Positions 32,547-40,452 are shown, numbered from the stretch's first letter. The stretch is 64,000 nucleotides of DNA from JAXMAZ01 sp046350115 (GCA_046350115.1 JAXMAZ010000015.1:62001-126000); one strand, 5' to 3'. Program-made: numbers and translations. Notes: generated by a model from the sequence alone, not told the origin.

Positions 32547-33602
32547 ATGCTCACCGACAACCCGCTCGACCGCTACTCTCGTCAGATGCGGGTTCCCGGC
32601 ATCGGCAAGGCCGGCCAGGAGCGGATCATGGCCAGCCGCGTCACCCTGTGCGGGGTCGGCGCCCTCGGCACGGTGCTGGCCAACACCCTGGTCCGGGCCG
32701 GGGTCGGGTTCGTCCGCGTGGTGGACCGCGACTTCGTCGAGCCGTCCAACCTCCAGCGGCAGGTGTTGTTCGACGAGTCGGACGTGACCAACAACCTGCC
32801 GAAAGCCGAGGCCGCCGCGGCCAAGTTGCGGCAGATCAACTCGTCCGTGACCGTCGAGCCGGTGGTGGCGGACATCGACCGCACCAACATCGAGGAGCTG
32901 TGCCGGGACACCGACCTGATCCTGGACGGGACCGACAACTTCGAGGTGCGATACCTCATCAACGACGTGGCGGTGAAGCTCGGCAAGCCGTGGGTGTACG
33001 GCGGGGCGGTCGGGGTCGAGGGGATGACCATGACCATCATCCCCGGCCAGACGCCGTGCCTGCGGTGCGTGTTCGAGGCGTCCCCCGGGCCGGGCGAAGT
33101 GGGGACGTGTGAGACGGCCGGGGTGCTCGGGCCGATCGTGTCGGTGATCGCCAGCATGCAGGCGGCGGAGGCGATCAAGCTCCTGGCCGGCAAGCCGGAG
33201 GCGATCAACAAGGAGCTGTTCATCCTGAACCTGTGGGAGAACACCAGCCGGCGGGTGAAGGTGGCCCCGCTGGCCGGGCGGAAGGGGAAGTGCCCGTGCT
33301 GCGCCCTCAAGCAGTTCGAGTGGCTGGACGGGGCGCACGGCACCCAGACCACCAGCCTGTGCGGGCGGAACGCGGTGCAGGTGACGCAGCGGCGGGCGAC
33401 CAAGCTGGACTTCGCCGAGCTGACCCGGCAGTTATCCGCCACCGGGCCGGTGACGGCGAACAAGTTCCTGTTGAAGTTCAGCGTGACGGACGCCGGCGAC
33501 GGGTACGAGTTCACCGTCTTCCCGGACGGCCGGGCGATCATCAAGGGGACCGACGACACCGACCGCGCCCGCACCCTGTACGCCAAGTACATCGGCTACT
33601 GA
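32547..33602 (+). CDS. ThiF/MoeB-type E1-like adenylyltransferase with C-terminal extension
   Basis: 351 residues. Nucleotide loop GVGALGTVLANTL, ATP-contacting SNLQRQVLF, catalytic-type Cys188 in GTCETAGVLG, and zinc ligands Cys171/Cys174 (CLRC) and Cys249/Cys252 (CPCC). It should adenylate the Gly-Gly tail of a sulfur carrier, here most likely the MoaD-like protein at 30541. Residues ~270-351 form an extra domain without a rhodanese motif, ending with TVFPDGRAIIKGTDDTD, absent from classical MoeB. Sulfur may come from the desulfurase-like enzyme at 34890. Confidence 0.85.
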   Translation: MLTDNPLDRYSRQMRVPGIGKAGQERIMASRVTLCGVGALGTVLANTLVRAGVGFVRVVDRDFVEPSNLQRQVLFDESDVTNNLPKAEAAAAKLRQINSSVTVEPVVADIDRTNIEELCRDTDLILDGTDNFEVRYLINDVAVKLGKPWVYGGAVGVEGMTMTIIPGQTPCLRCVFEASPGPGEVGTCETAGVLGPIVSVIASMQAAEAIKLLAGKPEAINKELFILNLWENTSRRVKVAPLAGRKGKCPCCALKQFEWLDGAHGTQTTSLCGRNAVQVTQRRATKLDFAELTRQLSATGPVTANKFLLKFSVTDAGDGYEFTVFPDGRAIIKGTDDTDRARTLYAKYIGY

Positions 33603-33642
33603 CCGCCGGGTATGATGGGGTGTCTGTTCCCCGGAGAAGGAC

Positions 33643-34254
33643 ATGGCGAGCGCAATCCTGAACGCCCCGTCGCCGTCCGCGGCGCCCGTCAGCCGTCCGT
33701 TGAAGCTGTTCACGGTTGCCGAGTATCAGCAGATGGTCCGGCACGGCATCGTCAAAGCCACGGACCGGTGCCATCTGATCCGCGGGCTGATCGTTCGGAG
33801 GCCGCCCATCAACCCGCCCCACGCCACCGTCATGAGCAAGCTGTACGAGATGCTCATTCCGCTGGTTGTGGGGGTGGGCTGCGTGCGGCCCCAAACCCCG
33901 GTCGCGCTGGCCGACAGCCAGCCCCAACCCGACGTGACCGTCGCGGTCGGCAGGCAGGACGATTACGCGACCGTCCACCCCGGGCCGAAGGACGTGCTGC
34001 TGGTGATCGAGGTGGCCGACTCCAGCTTGCTCGCCGACAAGACCGAGATGTTCCAGTTGTACGCCGAGAACAAGCTGCCGGTGTACTGGCTGGTGAACAT
34101 CCCGAACCGCCAGGTGGAGGTGTACACCCTGCCCCGCGGTGGCAAGTCCCCGACCTACCGCGGGCGGGCGGTGTACGGCCCCGGCCAGGCCATCCCGGTC
34201 GTACTGGCCGGCCAGGCCGTCGGCTCGATCCCGGTGTCCGAGTTGCTCCCGTGA
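33643..34254 (+). CDS. Uma2 family putative endonuclease
   Basis: 203 residues. Uma2 (DUF820) features: FTVAEYQQMVRHGIVK, VRRPPINPPHATVMSKL, PQPDVTVAVGRQDDY, DVLLVIEVADSSLLADKTEM and YAENKLPVYWLVNIPNRQ. The Asp and the Glu-x-(Val)-Ala-Asp-Ser block form a PD-(D/E)XK-like nuclease core. The family is strongly expanded in planctomycetes and cyanobacteria; its target is unknown. GGAGAAGG precedes the ATG. Confidence 0.85.
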   Translation: MASAILNAPSPSAAPVSRPLKLFTVAEYQQMVRHGIVKATDRCHLIRGLIVRRPPINPPHATVMSKLYEMLIPLVVGVGCVRPQTPVALADSQPQPDVTVAVGRQDDYATVHPGPKDVLLVIEVADSSLLADKTEMFQLYAENKLPVYWLVNIPNRQVEVYTLPRGGKSPTYRGRAVYGPGQAIPVVLAGQAVGSIPVSELLP

Positions 34255-34292
34255 CCGCCGGCCGCTGGTAAGCTGGACGGAGGAGGTGTGCC

Positions 34293-34616
34293 ATGCCCGA
34301 GATCGTGCTGACCGACGAACAGGCCCGGGTGCTGGCCGAGGCCGACGGGGCGGTGACGGTCCGCGACCCGGCCGGCCGACCGGTCGGGTCGCTCGACCCG
34401 GCTGACGCCAAAGCGATCCAGCGGCACCTGGCCCGAAAGGCGAGTGGGGCGCCGGAGCCGACCTTCACCAGCGAGCAGGTTCACCGACACATGGCTGCCT
34501 TACAGGCCGAGCGGGACCGGCTCGGGGACAAGTTCGACCGCGCCGCCATGCTCCGGCTGCTCGACCAGCTGGCGGCCGTCGACCCGCCCACCATCCGTCC
34601 CGACCCGAGCCGCTGA
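34293..34616 (+). CDS. Putative antitoxin partner of a ParE-like toxin
   Basis: 107 residues: IVLTDEQARVLAEADGAVTV, then VRDPAGRPVGSLDP and a helical C-terminal half (TSEQVHRHMAALQAERDRL). The first part resembles short planctomycete proteins encoded beside RelE/ParE toxins. Its TGA shares a base with the toxin ATG (TGATG), the coupling usual for toxin-antitoxin pairs. No clear ribbon-helix-helix or AbrB domain was seen, so the role is assigned by position. Confidence 0.6.
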   Translation: MPEIVLTDEQARVLAEADGAVTVRDPAGRPVGSLDPADAKAIQRHLARKASGAPEPTFTSEQVHRHMAALQAERDRLGDKFDRAAMLRLLDQLAAVDPPTIRPDPSR

Positions 34617-34867
34617 TGTACCAGCTCCGCTGGACTCTGGAAGCCCGGGTCGATCTGGCCGACGCATGGGTGGCCGCCGTCGACCAGGCGGCTGTGAACC
34701 GGGCCACCGCCCAGGCCGAGGCAATCCTTCGCTCCCACCCTTACGGTCAGGCCGTTCACCGGTCCGAAGGGCTGTGGCGGCTGACCGTCCGACCGCTGGC
34801 CATCTTCTTCGAGTTGGACCCGGCCACCCGGACGGTGACCATCCAGAGTGTCGGCACCATCGTGTGA
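34616..34867 (+). CDS. RelE/ParE-like toxin
   Basis: 83 residues with the ParE/RelE pattern: YQLRWTLEARVDLADAWV at the N-terminus, ILRSHPYGQAVHRSEGLWRL in the middle and LAIFFELDPATRTVTIQSV at the C-terminal strands. It would target gyrase or the ribosome, depending on subfamily. It is coupled to the upstream 107-codon gene by a one-base overlap. The module lies between Uma2 and a desulfurase-like gene, so it looks like an inserted accessory unit. Confidence 0.75.
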   Translation: MYQLRWTLEARVDLADAWVAAVDQAAVNRATAQAEAILRSHPYGQAVHRSEGLWRLTVRPLAIFFELDPATRTVTIQSVGTIV

Positions 34868-34889
34868 CCGGCCGCCCCGAGCTTCCCCG

Positions 34890-36038
34890 ATGATCTACCT
34901 CGACAACGCGGCCACCAGCTTCCCCAAACCGGAGGGCGTCTACCAGGCGCTCGACCGGTACGCCCGCACCGCCCTGGCCAACCCCGGTCGGGCCGGCCAC
35001 CGGCTGGCCGTCGGGGCCAAGGCCACCCTGGACGACGCCCGGCTGCGGCTCACCCGGTTCATCAACGGGACCGGGCCGGACCGGCTGGCGTTCGCCCTCA
35101 ACTGCACCGACGCCCTGAACATGGCCGTCAAGGGGGTGCTCAACCCCGGCGACCACGTCGTCACCACCGACCTGGAGCACAACAGCGTCAGCCGGCCGCT
35201 GGTCGCCCTGGCCGAGGCCGGCCACATCACCCTCACCCGCGTCCCGGCCGACTCCGGCGGAACCGTCCACCCGGACGCGATCCAGGCCGCTCTCACCCCG
35301 GCCACCCGGCTGGTCGCCCTGTCCCACGCCAGCAACGTCCTCGGCACCGTCCAGCCGGTGGCTGAGATCGGCCGGGTGTGCCGGGAGCGGGACGTGCTGT
35401 TCCTGGTGGACGCCGCCCAGACCATCGGGGTGCTGCCGATCGACGTCCGGGCCATGCACGTCAGCCTGCTCGCCTTCCCCGGGCACAAGGGGCTGTTCGG
35501 CCCGACCGGCACCGGCGGGCTGTACGTCGCCCCGGGGGTCAAGGTCCGGGCCTGGCGGGAGGGCGGGACCGGCGGGGACTCCAAGTCCCCGACCCAGCCG
35601 ACCGGGTTCCCCGAGTACCTGGAGGGGGGCACCCCGAACCTGCTCGGCATCGTCGGCATGGTCGCCGGGCTGGACTTCGTCGAGGAGAAGGGCGTCGAGG
35701 CCATCTGCCGGCACGAGGTCGAACTGTGCGAGCGGCTGCGGCAGCGGCTGGCCGACAACCCGCTGATCGTCCCGGTCGGGCACGCCGACCCGGCCCGGCG
35801 GGTAGGCACGTTCAGCTTCCGCTGCGAGGTGATGGGGTCGGAGGATCTGGCCGGCGTCCTGGACAGCAGCTTCGACATCTGCGTCCGGGCCGGCAACCAC
35901 TGCGCCCCGTACGTCCACCGGGCGGTCGGCAGCTATGCCGACGGTCTGACCCGGGTCAGTTCGGGGCCGTTCAACACGGCGGCCGACATCGACAAGCTGG
36001 CGGACGCCCTGGCCGAGATCACCGGAATGGCCCGCTGA
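34890..36038 (+). CDS. Cysteine desulfurase-like class V aminotransferase
   Basis: 382 residues. Schiff-base Lys200 in AFPGHKGLFGPTGTG, PLP-binding VDAAQTIGVLPIDV and EHNSVSRPL, and Cys338 in VRAGNHCAPY at the position of the catalytic Cys of SufS/Csd-type desulfurases. It should release sulfur from cysteine as a persulfide. The ATG at 34890 starts the diagnostic MIYLDNAATSFPKP. Its location 1.3 kb behind the ThiF-type gene makes it a plausible sulfur source for that enzyme. Confidence 0.82.
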   Translation: MIYLDNAATSFPKPEGVYQALDRYARTALANPGRAGHRLAVGAKATLDDARLRLTRFINGTGPDRLAFALNCTDALNMAVKGVLNPGDHVVTTDLEHNSVSRPLVALAEAGHITLTRVPADSGGTVHPDAIQAALTPATRLVALSHASNVLGTVQPVAEIGRVCRERDVLFLVDAAQTIGVLPIDVRAMHVSLLAFPGHKGLFGPTGTGGLYVAPGVKVRAWREGGTGGDSKSPTQPTGFPEYLEGGTPNLLGIVGMVAGLDFVEEKGVEAICRHEVELCERLRQRLADNPLIVPVGHADPARRVGTFSFRCEVMGSEDLAGVLDSSFDICVRAGNHCAPYVHRAVGSYADGLTRVSSGPFNTAADIDKLADALAEITGMAR

Positions 36039-36040
36039 TG

Positions 36041-36118
36041 ACGCAGACTTCGACGCAGATGAAAACCGGATAAGAAATCATTCTTCAATCCGGTTTTCAT
36101 CTGCGTTCCGATCTGCGT
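36041..36118. repeat. Type L inverted repeat between convergent genes
   Basis: Arms 36041-36071 and 36088-36118, 28 of 31 positions complementary, 16-base AT-rich loop. It begins 2 bases after the desulfurase-like stop and ends 2 bases before the minus-strand gene's stop, exactly filling the gap. Each arm contains a partial internal duplication (ACGCAGA...ACGCAGA). Confidence 0.88.
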
Positions 36119-36120
36119 GT

Positions 36121-36426
36121 TCAGCGGACCATTCGGACCTCCACGCGGAACCGGCTCACCTCCCCGCCGGCCTCGACCGTGCCGGTGTAGTGGAACGGGG
36201 CGTCCGGGGTCCACAGGTTCGGCTCGGGGATCACCGCTGTCAGTGTCAGCGGGTCGTCACTCAGCGGGCGGAGCGGGTAGGCGACGGCGACGGTCGTGAC
36301 CCCGGACAGGTACGGGCCGACCAGCCGGCCGCGGACCGGGCCGTCCGCCTCGACCCGGACCGTCACCACCGCCTCGGCCGGCGTCACCTTGGTCGGCTCG
36401 ACGGTCACGCGGCGGACGTGGGGCAT
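36121..36426 (-). CDS. Small beta-sandwich-like hypothetical protein
   Basis: 101 residues with alternating hydrophobic strands: VRRVTVEPTKVTPAEAVVTV, PVRGRLVGPYLSGVTTVAV, PLTLTAVIPEPNLWTPDAPF and HYTGTVEAGG. The EPNLWTPDAPFHY stretch recalls the beta-sandwich of glycoside hydrolase family 2, but no catalytic domain is present. It could be a stand-alone carbohydrate-associated domain. No signal peptide. Function unknown. Confidence 0.6.
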   Translation of the reverse strand: MPHVRRVTVEPTKVTPAEAVVTVRVEADGPVRGRLVGPYLSGVTTVAVAYPLRPLSDDPLTLTAVIPEPNLWTPDAPFHYTGTVEAGGEVSRFRVEVRMVR

Positions 36427-36491
36427 GGCGTCGGGTTCCGGCGGGTGATGCGCATCGGCTCGGTGACGGTCGGGCTTCGTCCAGACGCTGC

Positions 36492-36613
36492 GCCGGGGGA
36501 GGGCGAGGCTCCTGCCGAGCCGGGGAGCGCCCCGGGGTGACGCCCCGGCCTATGGGTAAACGCCTCCGACCGGCGAAGCGTGCGGCTCGGCAGGAGCCTC
36601 GCCCTCCCCCGGC
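36492..36613. repeat. Family B inverted repeat
   Basis: Arms 36492-36521 and 36584-36613 match the family B core (GGGGGAGGGCGAGGCTCCTG). It is followed 47 bases later by a single family A arm (36661-36693), which overlaps the queA stop. In the 4679-4948 copy B is nested in A; here the left A arm appears to be missing. Confidence 0.9.
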
Positions 36614-36660
36614 CCCGGCTCCCGCCGGTGGGCTCGGTCGCCCGGTCCGGGCTGGCCCCA

Positions 36661-36693
36661 CGGTGCGTTGCGCAAAGCCTCCACGCACCCTAC
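36661..36693. repeat. Family A single arm overlapping the queA stop codon
   Basis: CGGTGCGTTGCGCAAAGCC...CACCCTAC without a matching left arm upstream. The terminal CTA at 36690-36692 is the queA stop (TAG on the minus strand). The same TAG in the repeat end serves GT87 at 4680-4682. Confidence 0.85.
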
Positions 36694-37715
36694 AAGATCA
36701 GCATCGCGTCGCCGTAGCTGAAGAACCGGTACTCCCGCTCGACCGCCTCCGCATACGCCCGCCGCAGCAGGTCCGGGCCGGTCAGCGATTGCACCAGCAA
36801 CAGCAGCGTCGTCCGCGGCAGGTGGAAGTTCGTCACCAGCCCGTCCAGCACCCGGAACCGGTACGGCGGGTGGATGTACAGGTCGCTCTCCCCGCGGAAC
36901 GGGGCCAGCTCGCCGGACCGGGCGGCCGTCTCCAGGGTGCGGGCGGTGGTCGTGCCGACGCCGATCACCCGCCCGCCCGCCGCCTTCGCTGACCGGATCG
37001 CCGTCACCGTATCGGCCGACACCTCGCACCACTCGGCGTGGATTGCGTGCTGGGTCGGGTCGGCCGCCTTCACCGGGGCGAACGTCCCCAGCCCGACGTG
37101 CAGCGTCACCCGGGCCGTGCGGACACCGGCTGCGGCCAGCGCCGCCAGCACCTCGGGGGTGAAGTGCAGCCCGGCGGTCGGGGCGGCGACCGACCCGGGC
37201 CGGTCGGCGTACACCGTCTGATACCGCTCCCGGTCCGCCGCGTCCGACCGCCCCTTGCGGATGTACGGCGGCAGGGGCACCTGGCCGTGCATGGCCAGCA
37301 AATCCGCCGGCGGCCCCGGCGGGTCGGGCCGGACCAGCCAGTGGCGGTCGCCCGTCCGGCCTACCAGCTCCAGTGACAGGCCGCTGTCAGTGATGAGGCG
37401 TTCGCCGGCCTCCGGGTAGCCGCGGGTTTGGGCCAGCAGTTCCCAGTCGCCGGCCGGCGTCTCGCGGAGGAACAGCCCTTCCCACCGGCCGCCGGTCTTC
37501 GCCCGCCGGCCGACCAGCCGGGCCGGCAACACCTTGGTGTCGTTCAGCACCAGCAGGTCGTCGGGTGACAGCAACGAGGGCAGGTCGCGGAAGGTGCGGT
37601 GCTCGATCTCGCCCGCGGCCCGGCGGACGACCAGCAGCCGGGCGTCGTCCCGCCGGGCCGCCGGGTGCTGGGCGATCAGGCGGTCGGGCAGGGCGTAGTC
37701 GAAGAACAGGGTCAT
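36690..37715 (-). CDS. queA: tRNA preQ1(34) S-adenosylmethionine ribosyltransferase-isomerase
   Basis: 341 residues, full family length. Characteristic QueA segments: FDYALPDRLIAQHPA, DLLVLNDTKVLPARLVGRR, TVYADRPGSVAAPTAGLHFT, RVTLHVGLGTFAPV, HAEWCEVS, GVGTTTARTLE and LVTNFHLPRTTLLLLV. It transfers ribosyl from SAM to preQ1 in tRNA during queuosine synthesis. The stop codon lies in a family A repeat arm. A perfect 30-bp palindrome ends 6 bases before the ATG, leaving no room for a normal ribosome binding site. Confidence 0.95.
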   Translation of the reverse strand: MTLFFDYALPDRLIAQHPAARRDDARLLVVRRAAGEIEHRTFRDLPSLLSPDDLLVLNDTKVLPARLVGRRAKTGGRWEGLFLRETPAGDWELLAQTRGYPEAGERLITDSGLSLELVGRTGDRHWLVRPDPPGPPADLLAMHGQVPLPPYIRKGRSDAADRERYQTVYADRPGSVAAPTAGLHFTPEVLAALAAAGVRTARVTLHVGLGTFAPVKAADPTQHAIHAEWCEVSADTVTAIRSAKAAGGRVIGVGTTTARTLETAARSGELAPFRGESDLYIHPPYRFRVLDGLVTNFHLPRTTLLLLVQSLTGPDLLRRAYAEAVEREYRFFSYGDAMLIL

Positions 37716-37720
37716 GACGC

Positions 37721-37750
37721 AAAGCCCGCGGACGATCGTCCGCGGGCTTT
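37721..37750. terminator. Family F 30-bp perfect palindrome
   Basis: AAAGCCCGCGGA...TCCGCGGGCTTT, fully self-complementary. On the minus strand it follows the gene ending at 37762 and comes 5 bases before the queA start, so it could end the upstream transcript or act as a leader hairpin for queA. Confidence 0.8.
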
Positions 37751-37761
37751 CAGGGGTGTGC

Positions 37762-38259
37762 TCACTTGAAGCTCTTCAGCCAGTCCTCGAACCCCTTCTT
37801 GTGCTTGTCCACCGTCTTGGCCGGGCCGAGCAGCCACAGGTAGTACTGCTTCCCGTCCTTCTCGAACAGCACGTACAGTTGGCGGTAGTCGGGCACCGGG
37901 GTGAACTTCTCGGCCGCCTGGAACGGCTTCTTCTTGAACGTCCCGGTGACGTCCTGGTAGGTGGCGTCGATGGCCCCGAACTTGGTGGTCGCCCGGACCT
38001 CCTTGCGGTTGTCGTCCAGGAACTTGTCGAGCTGCCGCTTCAGGTTCTGCTCGGCCGTCCCGCTGGCGGACAGGGCGAACACCGCCACCTCGGCGTCCAC
38101 CGCGTCCCCGGCCGCCTTGGGGACGGTGAACTGCATCAGCCGCATCGACCCGCCGGGCAGCGGTTTGACCTTCCAGCCCTCCGGCGGGGTCGCCTTCAGG
38201 CCGGCGATCTCGACCGGGTCGGCGCCGACCGCCAGGGCCAACAACAGGAACGCGGACAT
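37762..38259 (-). CDS. Secreted hypothetical protein
   Basis: 165 residues. Short signal peptide (MSAFLLLALAVGADP), then a basic soluble domain: GLKATPPEGWKVKPLPG, MRLMQFTVPKAAGDAVDAE, NLKRQLDKFLDDNRKEV and YVLFEKDGKQYYLWLLGPA. The pattern is of a small exported domain common in planctomycetes. No known active site. The start is chosen at the signal peptide; an ATG 36 bases upstream would precede it with an unlikely leader. Confidence 0.7.
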   Translation of the reverse strand: MSAFLLLALAVGADPVEIAGLKATPPEGWKVKPLPGGSMRLMQFTVPKAAGDAVDAEVAVFALSASGTAEQNLKRQLDKFLDDNRKEVRATTKFGAIDATYQDVTGTFKKKPFQAAEKFTPVPDYRQLYVLFEKDGKQYYLWLLGPAKTVDKHKKGFEDWLKSFK

Positions 38260-38301
38260 CTGTGGTTCTCCGGGTGGGGGGGCAGCCCGGAGCATTGTAG
38301 C

Positions 38302-38402
38302 AATGACGAATGACCCACCAATGACGAAGGGAAGGCTCCGAACCCCGAGGGGCTTGGCCTTCCCTTCGTCATTGGTGGGTCATTGGTGGGTCATTCGTCA
38401 TT
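38302..38402. repeat. Type H inverted repeat with internal duplication
   Basis: Left arm 38302-38336 and right arm 38357-38402. The right arm carries an extra copy of ATTGGTGGGTC, so one 11-base unit loops out. It ends 5 bases before the BBP7 stop (minus strand). Confidence 0.88.
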
Positions 38403-38407
38403 ATCGG

Positions 38408-39676
38408 TCAGTACTTCCACTCCAGCCCGGCCGTCCACCCCTGCACCCAGTAGTCGCCGGTGCGGTTGGAGAACACCGGCCGGCCGGCCCCGTTGGCCGT
38501 CAGGTCGATCTGGTCGCCGGCCCGCCGCACCTTGCTCCAGTACACGAAGTTGTACCCGACCCCGAAGTTCAGCCCGTCGGTGATCTGGTAGCCGAGCCGG
38601 ACGCCGGCCTCCGGGACGACGGCGAAGTAGCTGTCCCGGACGGCCACCGTGTTCGTCGGCTGGACCAGCAGGCCGGGGCCGACCGGGCCGACGATCCCGG
38701 TGGCGGTGGACACCCCCTCGGTGTTCGCGCTCGCCACCGACGCCCCCATGCCCAGCTTGGCCAGCAGGCCGAGGGTGAACCGGGCGTTCATCATGAACCG
38801 GCCGTCCACCCCGACCTGCGGGCCGTAGAAGTTGTTCTGGGTGCGGAACGAGTCGTGGGTCAGGACCGCCGCCCCCGGGGCCACGTTGATGGTGGACCAC
38901 ACGTCCGCCGAGTCGCCCAGGTGCAGGTAGCGGAAGCCGACCAGCAGGTCGATCCGGTTGTTGCAGTCCCGGGTCAGGTTGTGCCGCCAGTTCACGTCCC
39001 CGCCGGCGGTGAACGTGTCCAGGGAGGCGGTCATCCCGTCCACCCGCAGGGCCGACTGGACCGGCACCCCGCCGCCCGCGTCGACGAACGGCCGGGCCAG
39101 GGTGGCGACCGGGGTGGTCAGCCCGATGAATTCCTCGGACAGCCCGCCGAGGAAGAAGAACCCGGCGTCCACCCCGTTCCGGCCCTCCCCGAACAGGTAG
39201 CCGAAGTTCAGCTTGAACCCGGGGCGGAACGCGGCCCCCTCCCGGTGCTGGCCGCCGAACAGGATCGGGGCCGGGGTGTACAGGGAGCCGGCCGGCGGGA
39301 CGACCGCCCCGGCCGGGGCGACCGTCACCAGGGGCGGCAGGCTGGTCCCCTGGGCGGCCGCGTACAGGAAGTCGGCCGACCCGTAGAACCGCGGGCCGCA
39401 CGCCCCGGACTCGCACCCGGTCGCCGCCCACCCGCTGATCGCCGACGGCTGGGCGGCCGTCAGCGGGCTGGGGTAGTTGTAGATGGCCACCGGGGCGGCC
39501 GTCGGGGCGCCGACCGGCAGCAGGACCGGGGCGGCCAGCGGCCCGCCGGGTAGCGGCAGAGCCACCGACCCGGGGCCGTGGGGCAGGGGGGTGGCGTACA
39601 CCTGGGCGGCGACCGGGGCGGCCGAGACGACGCCGGCCGCCAACGTAGCTACCAACCGCGGGAAACGGGTGCGCAT
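38408..39676 (-). CDS. BBP7-type outer membrane beta-barrel protein
   Basis: 422 residues. Signal peptide (LVATLAAGVVSAAPVAAQV), a Pro/Ala-rich linker, then a domain with alternating strands typical of BBP7: RFYGSADFLYAAAQG, RPGFKLNFGYLFGEGRNGVD, RIDLLVGFRYLHLGD, NNFYGPQVGVDGRFMMN, EAGVRLGYQITDGLNFGVGY and the terminal VQGWTAGLEWKY, ending in an aromatic as barrels do. It should reside in the outer membrane; substrate unknown. A strong GGAGGA precedes the start. Confidence 0.85.
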   Translation of the reverse strand: MRTRFPRLVATLAAGVVSAAPVAAQVYATPLPHGPGSVALPLPGGPLAAPVLLPVGAPTAAPVAIYNYPSPLTAAQPSAISGWAATGCESGACGPRFYGSADFLYAAAQGTSLPPLVTVAPAGAVVPPAGSLYTPAPILFGGQHREGAAFRPGFKLNFGYLFGEGRNGVDAGFFFLGGLSEEFIGLTTPVATLARPFVDAGGGVPVQSALRVDGMTASLDTFTAGGDVNWRHNLTRDCNNRIDLLVGFRYLHLGDSADVWSTINVAPGAAVLTHDSFRTQNNFYGPQVGVDGRFMMNARFTLGLLAKLGMGASVASANTEGVSTATGIVGPVGPGLLVQPTNTVAVRDSYFAVVPEAGVRLGYQITDGLNFGVGYNFVYWSKVRRAGDQIDLTANGAGRPVFSNRTGDYWVQGWTAGLEWKY

Positions 39677-40147
39677 GATGTCCTCCGGACGCGAACCCGG
39701 CGTGGCGGCCGAGTCCGAACGTTCGCCAAGATCGGCACCCCGGGTAAAGGCGATGCGGTCAGAGAATTCAGGGCATCCAGAAAGCGCGCTAAGGTAAGGT
39801 GACTTGGAGCGAAAGGTATAGTGTGACGGATCGACCGGATTTGCCGGCGGTTGAGGTGGGGTTGAAAAATTGGGCTTGACACGAGGATTTTAAGTTAGCT
39901 AGCCTCTGTGTAGCTCAAGTTGCGCTCTAGACTCCGGAGCCGATCCGGAGGCTCTGACGGGCTGAGTTCTCGAAAGGCGAGGTCAGTGTTGGCTGTGATG
40001 ACGGTTGCTGGATCGCCGGTCTGGTGAGGTTTCTTCCGCTCTCACCGGCTGTGCGGGCAAAAACGGACGGTGGCATCATACTTGCGGAAGAATCATTCAC
40101 GCTGGCCGCAAACCGACCCGCGGTCACAGATCCAGGAGGGATGCACA
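39677..40147. promoter_or_regulatory. Divergent regulatory region between BBP7 and csrA
   Basis: 471 bases with no gene, noticeably richer in A+T around 39760-39910. It holds TTGACA at 39876-39881 with TAGCCT 18 bases on (39900-39905), a possible plus-strand promoter for csrA with a leader of about 240 nt. CACTATACC on the minus strand near 39820-39830 may be the BBP7 -10. No riboswitch was recognised in the csrA leader. Confidence 0.4.
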
Positions 40148-40423
40148 ATGTTGGTCCTGACACGGAAGCCGGGCGAGACGATCGTTATCGGGGACAACAT
40201 CCGCCTGACCGTCGTGGCCCTCGGGCCGGGCCGGGTGAAGCTGGGGATCGAGGCGCCGGCCACGGTCAAAATCGACCGGGAAGAGATCCACACCCGCAAG
40301 CTGGAGGAGGAGCCGACCCCGAGCGTGGTGCTCCACAACCGGATCGCCGAGCAGCTGCCGGCAATCGAGACCCGGGTGGCCCAGCCGGCGGCCCGCCGCC
40401 TGCCGATCCGCAAGCCCCGCTAA
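40148..40423 (+). CDS. csrA: Carbon storage regulator CsrA
   Basis: 91 residues; the first ~55 are CsrA (MLVLTRKPGETIVIGDNIRL, VVALGPGRVKLGIEAPATV, REEI). It binds GGA motifs in mRNA leaders and controls translation. The C-terminal ~35 residues (VLHNRIAEQLPAIETRVAQP...) are longer than in E. coli CsrA (61 residues). A very strong ribosome binding site (AGGAGG at 40134) fits the ATG at 40148; an earlier in-frame start would add 26 unrelated residues. It is preceded by a long leader. Confidence 0.93.
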   Translation: MLVLTRKPGETIVIGDNIRLTVVALGPGRVKLGIEAPATVKIDREEIHTRKLEEEPTPSVVLHNRIAEQLPAIETRVAQPAARRLPIRKPR

Positions 40424-40452
40424 ACGGGGCCACGGGTCGGACTTCGGAACAT

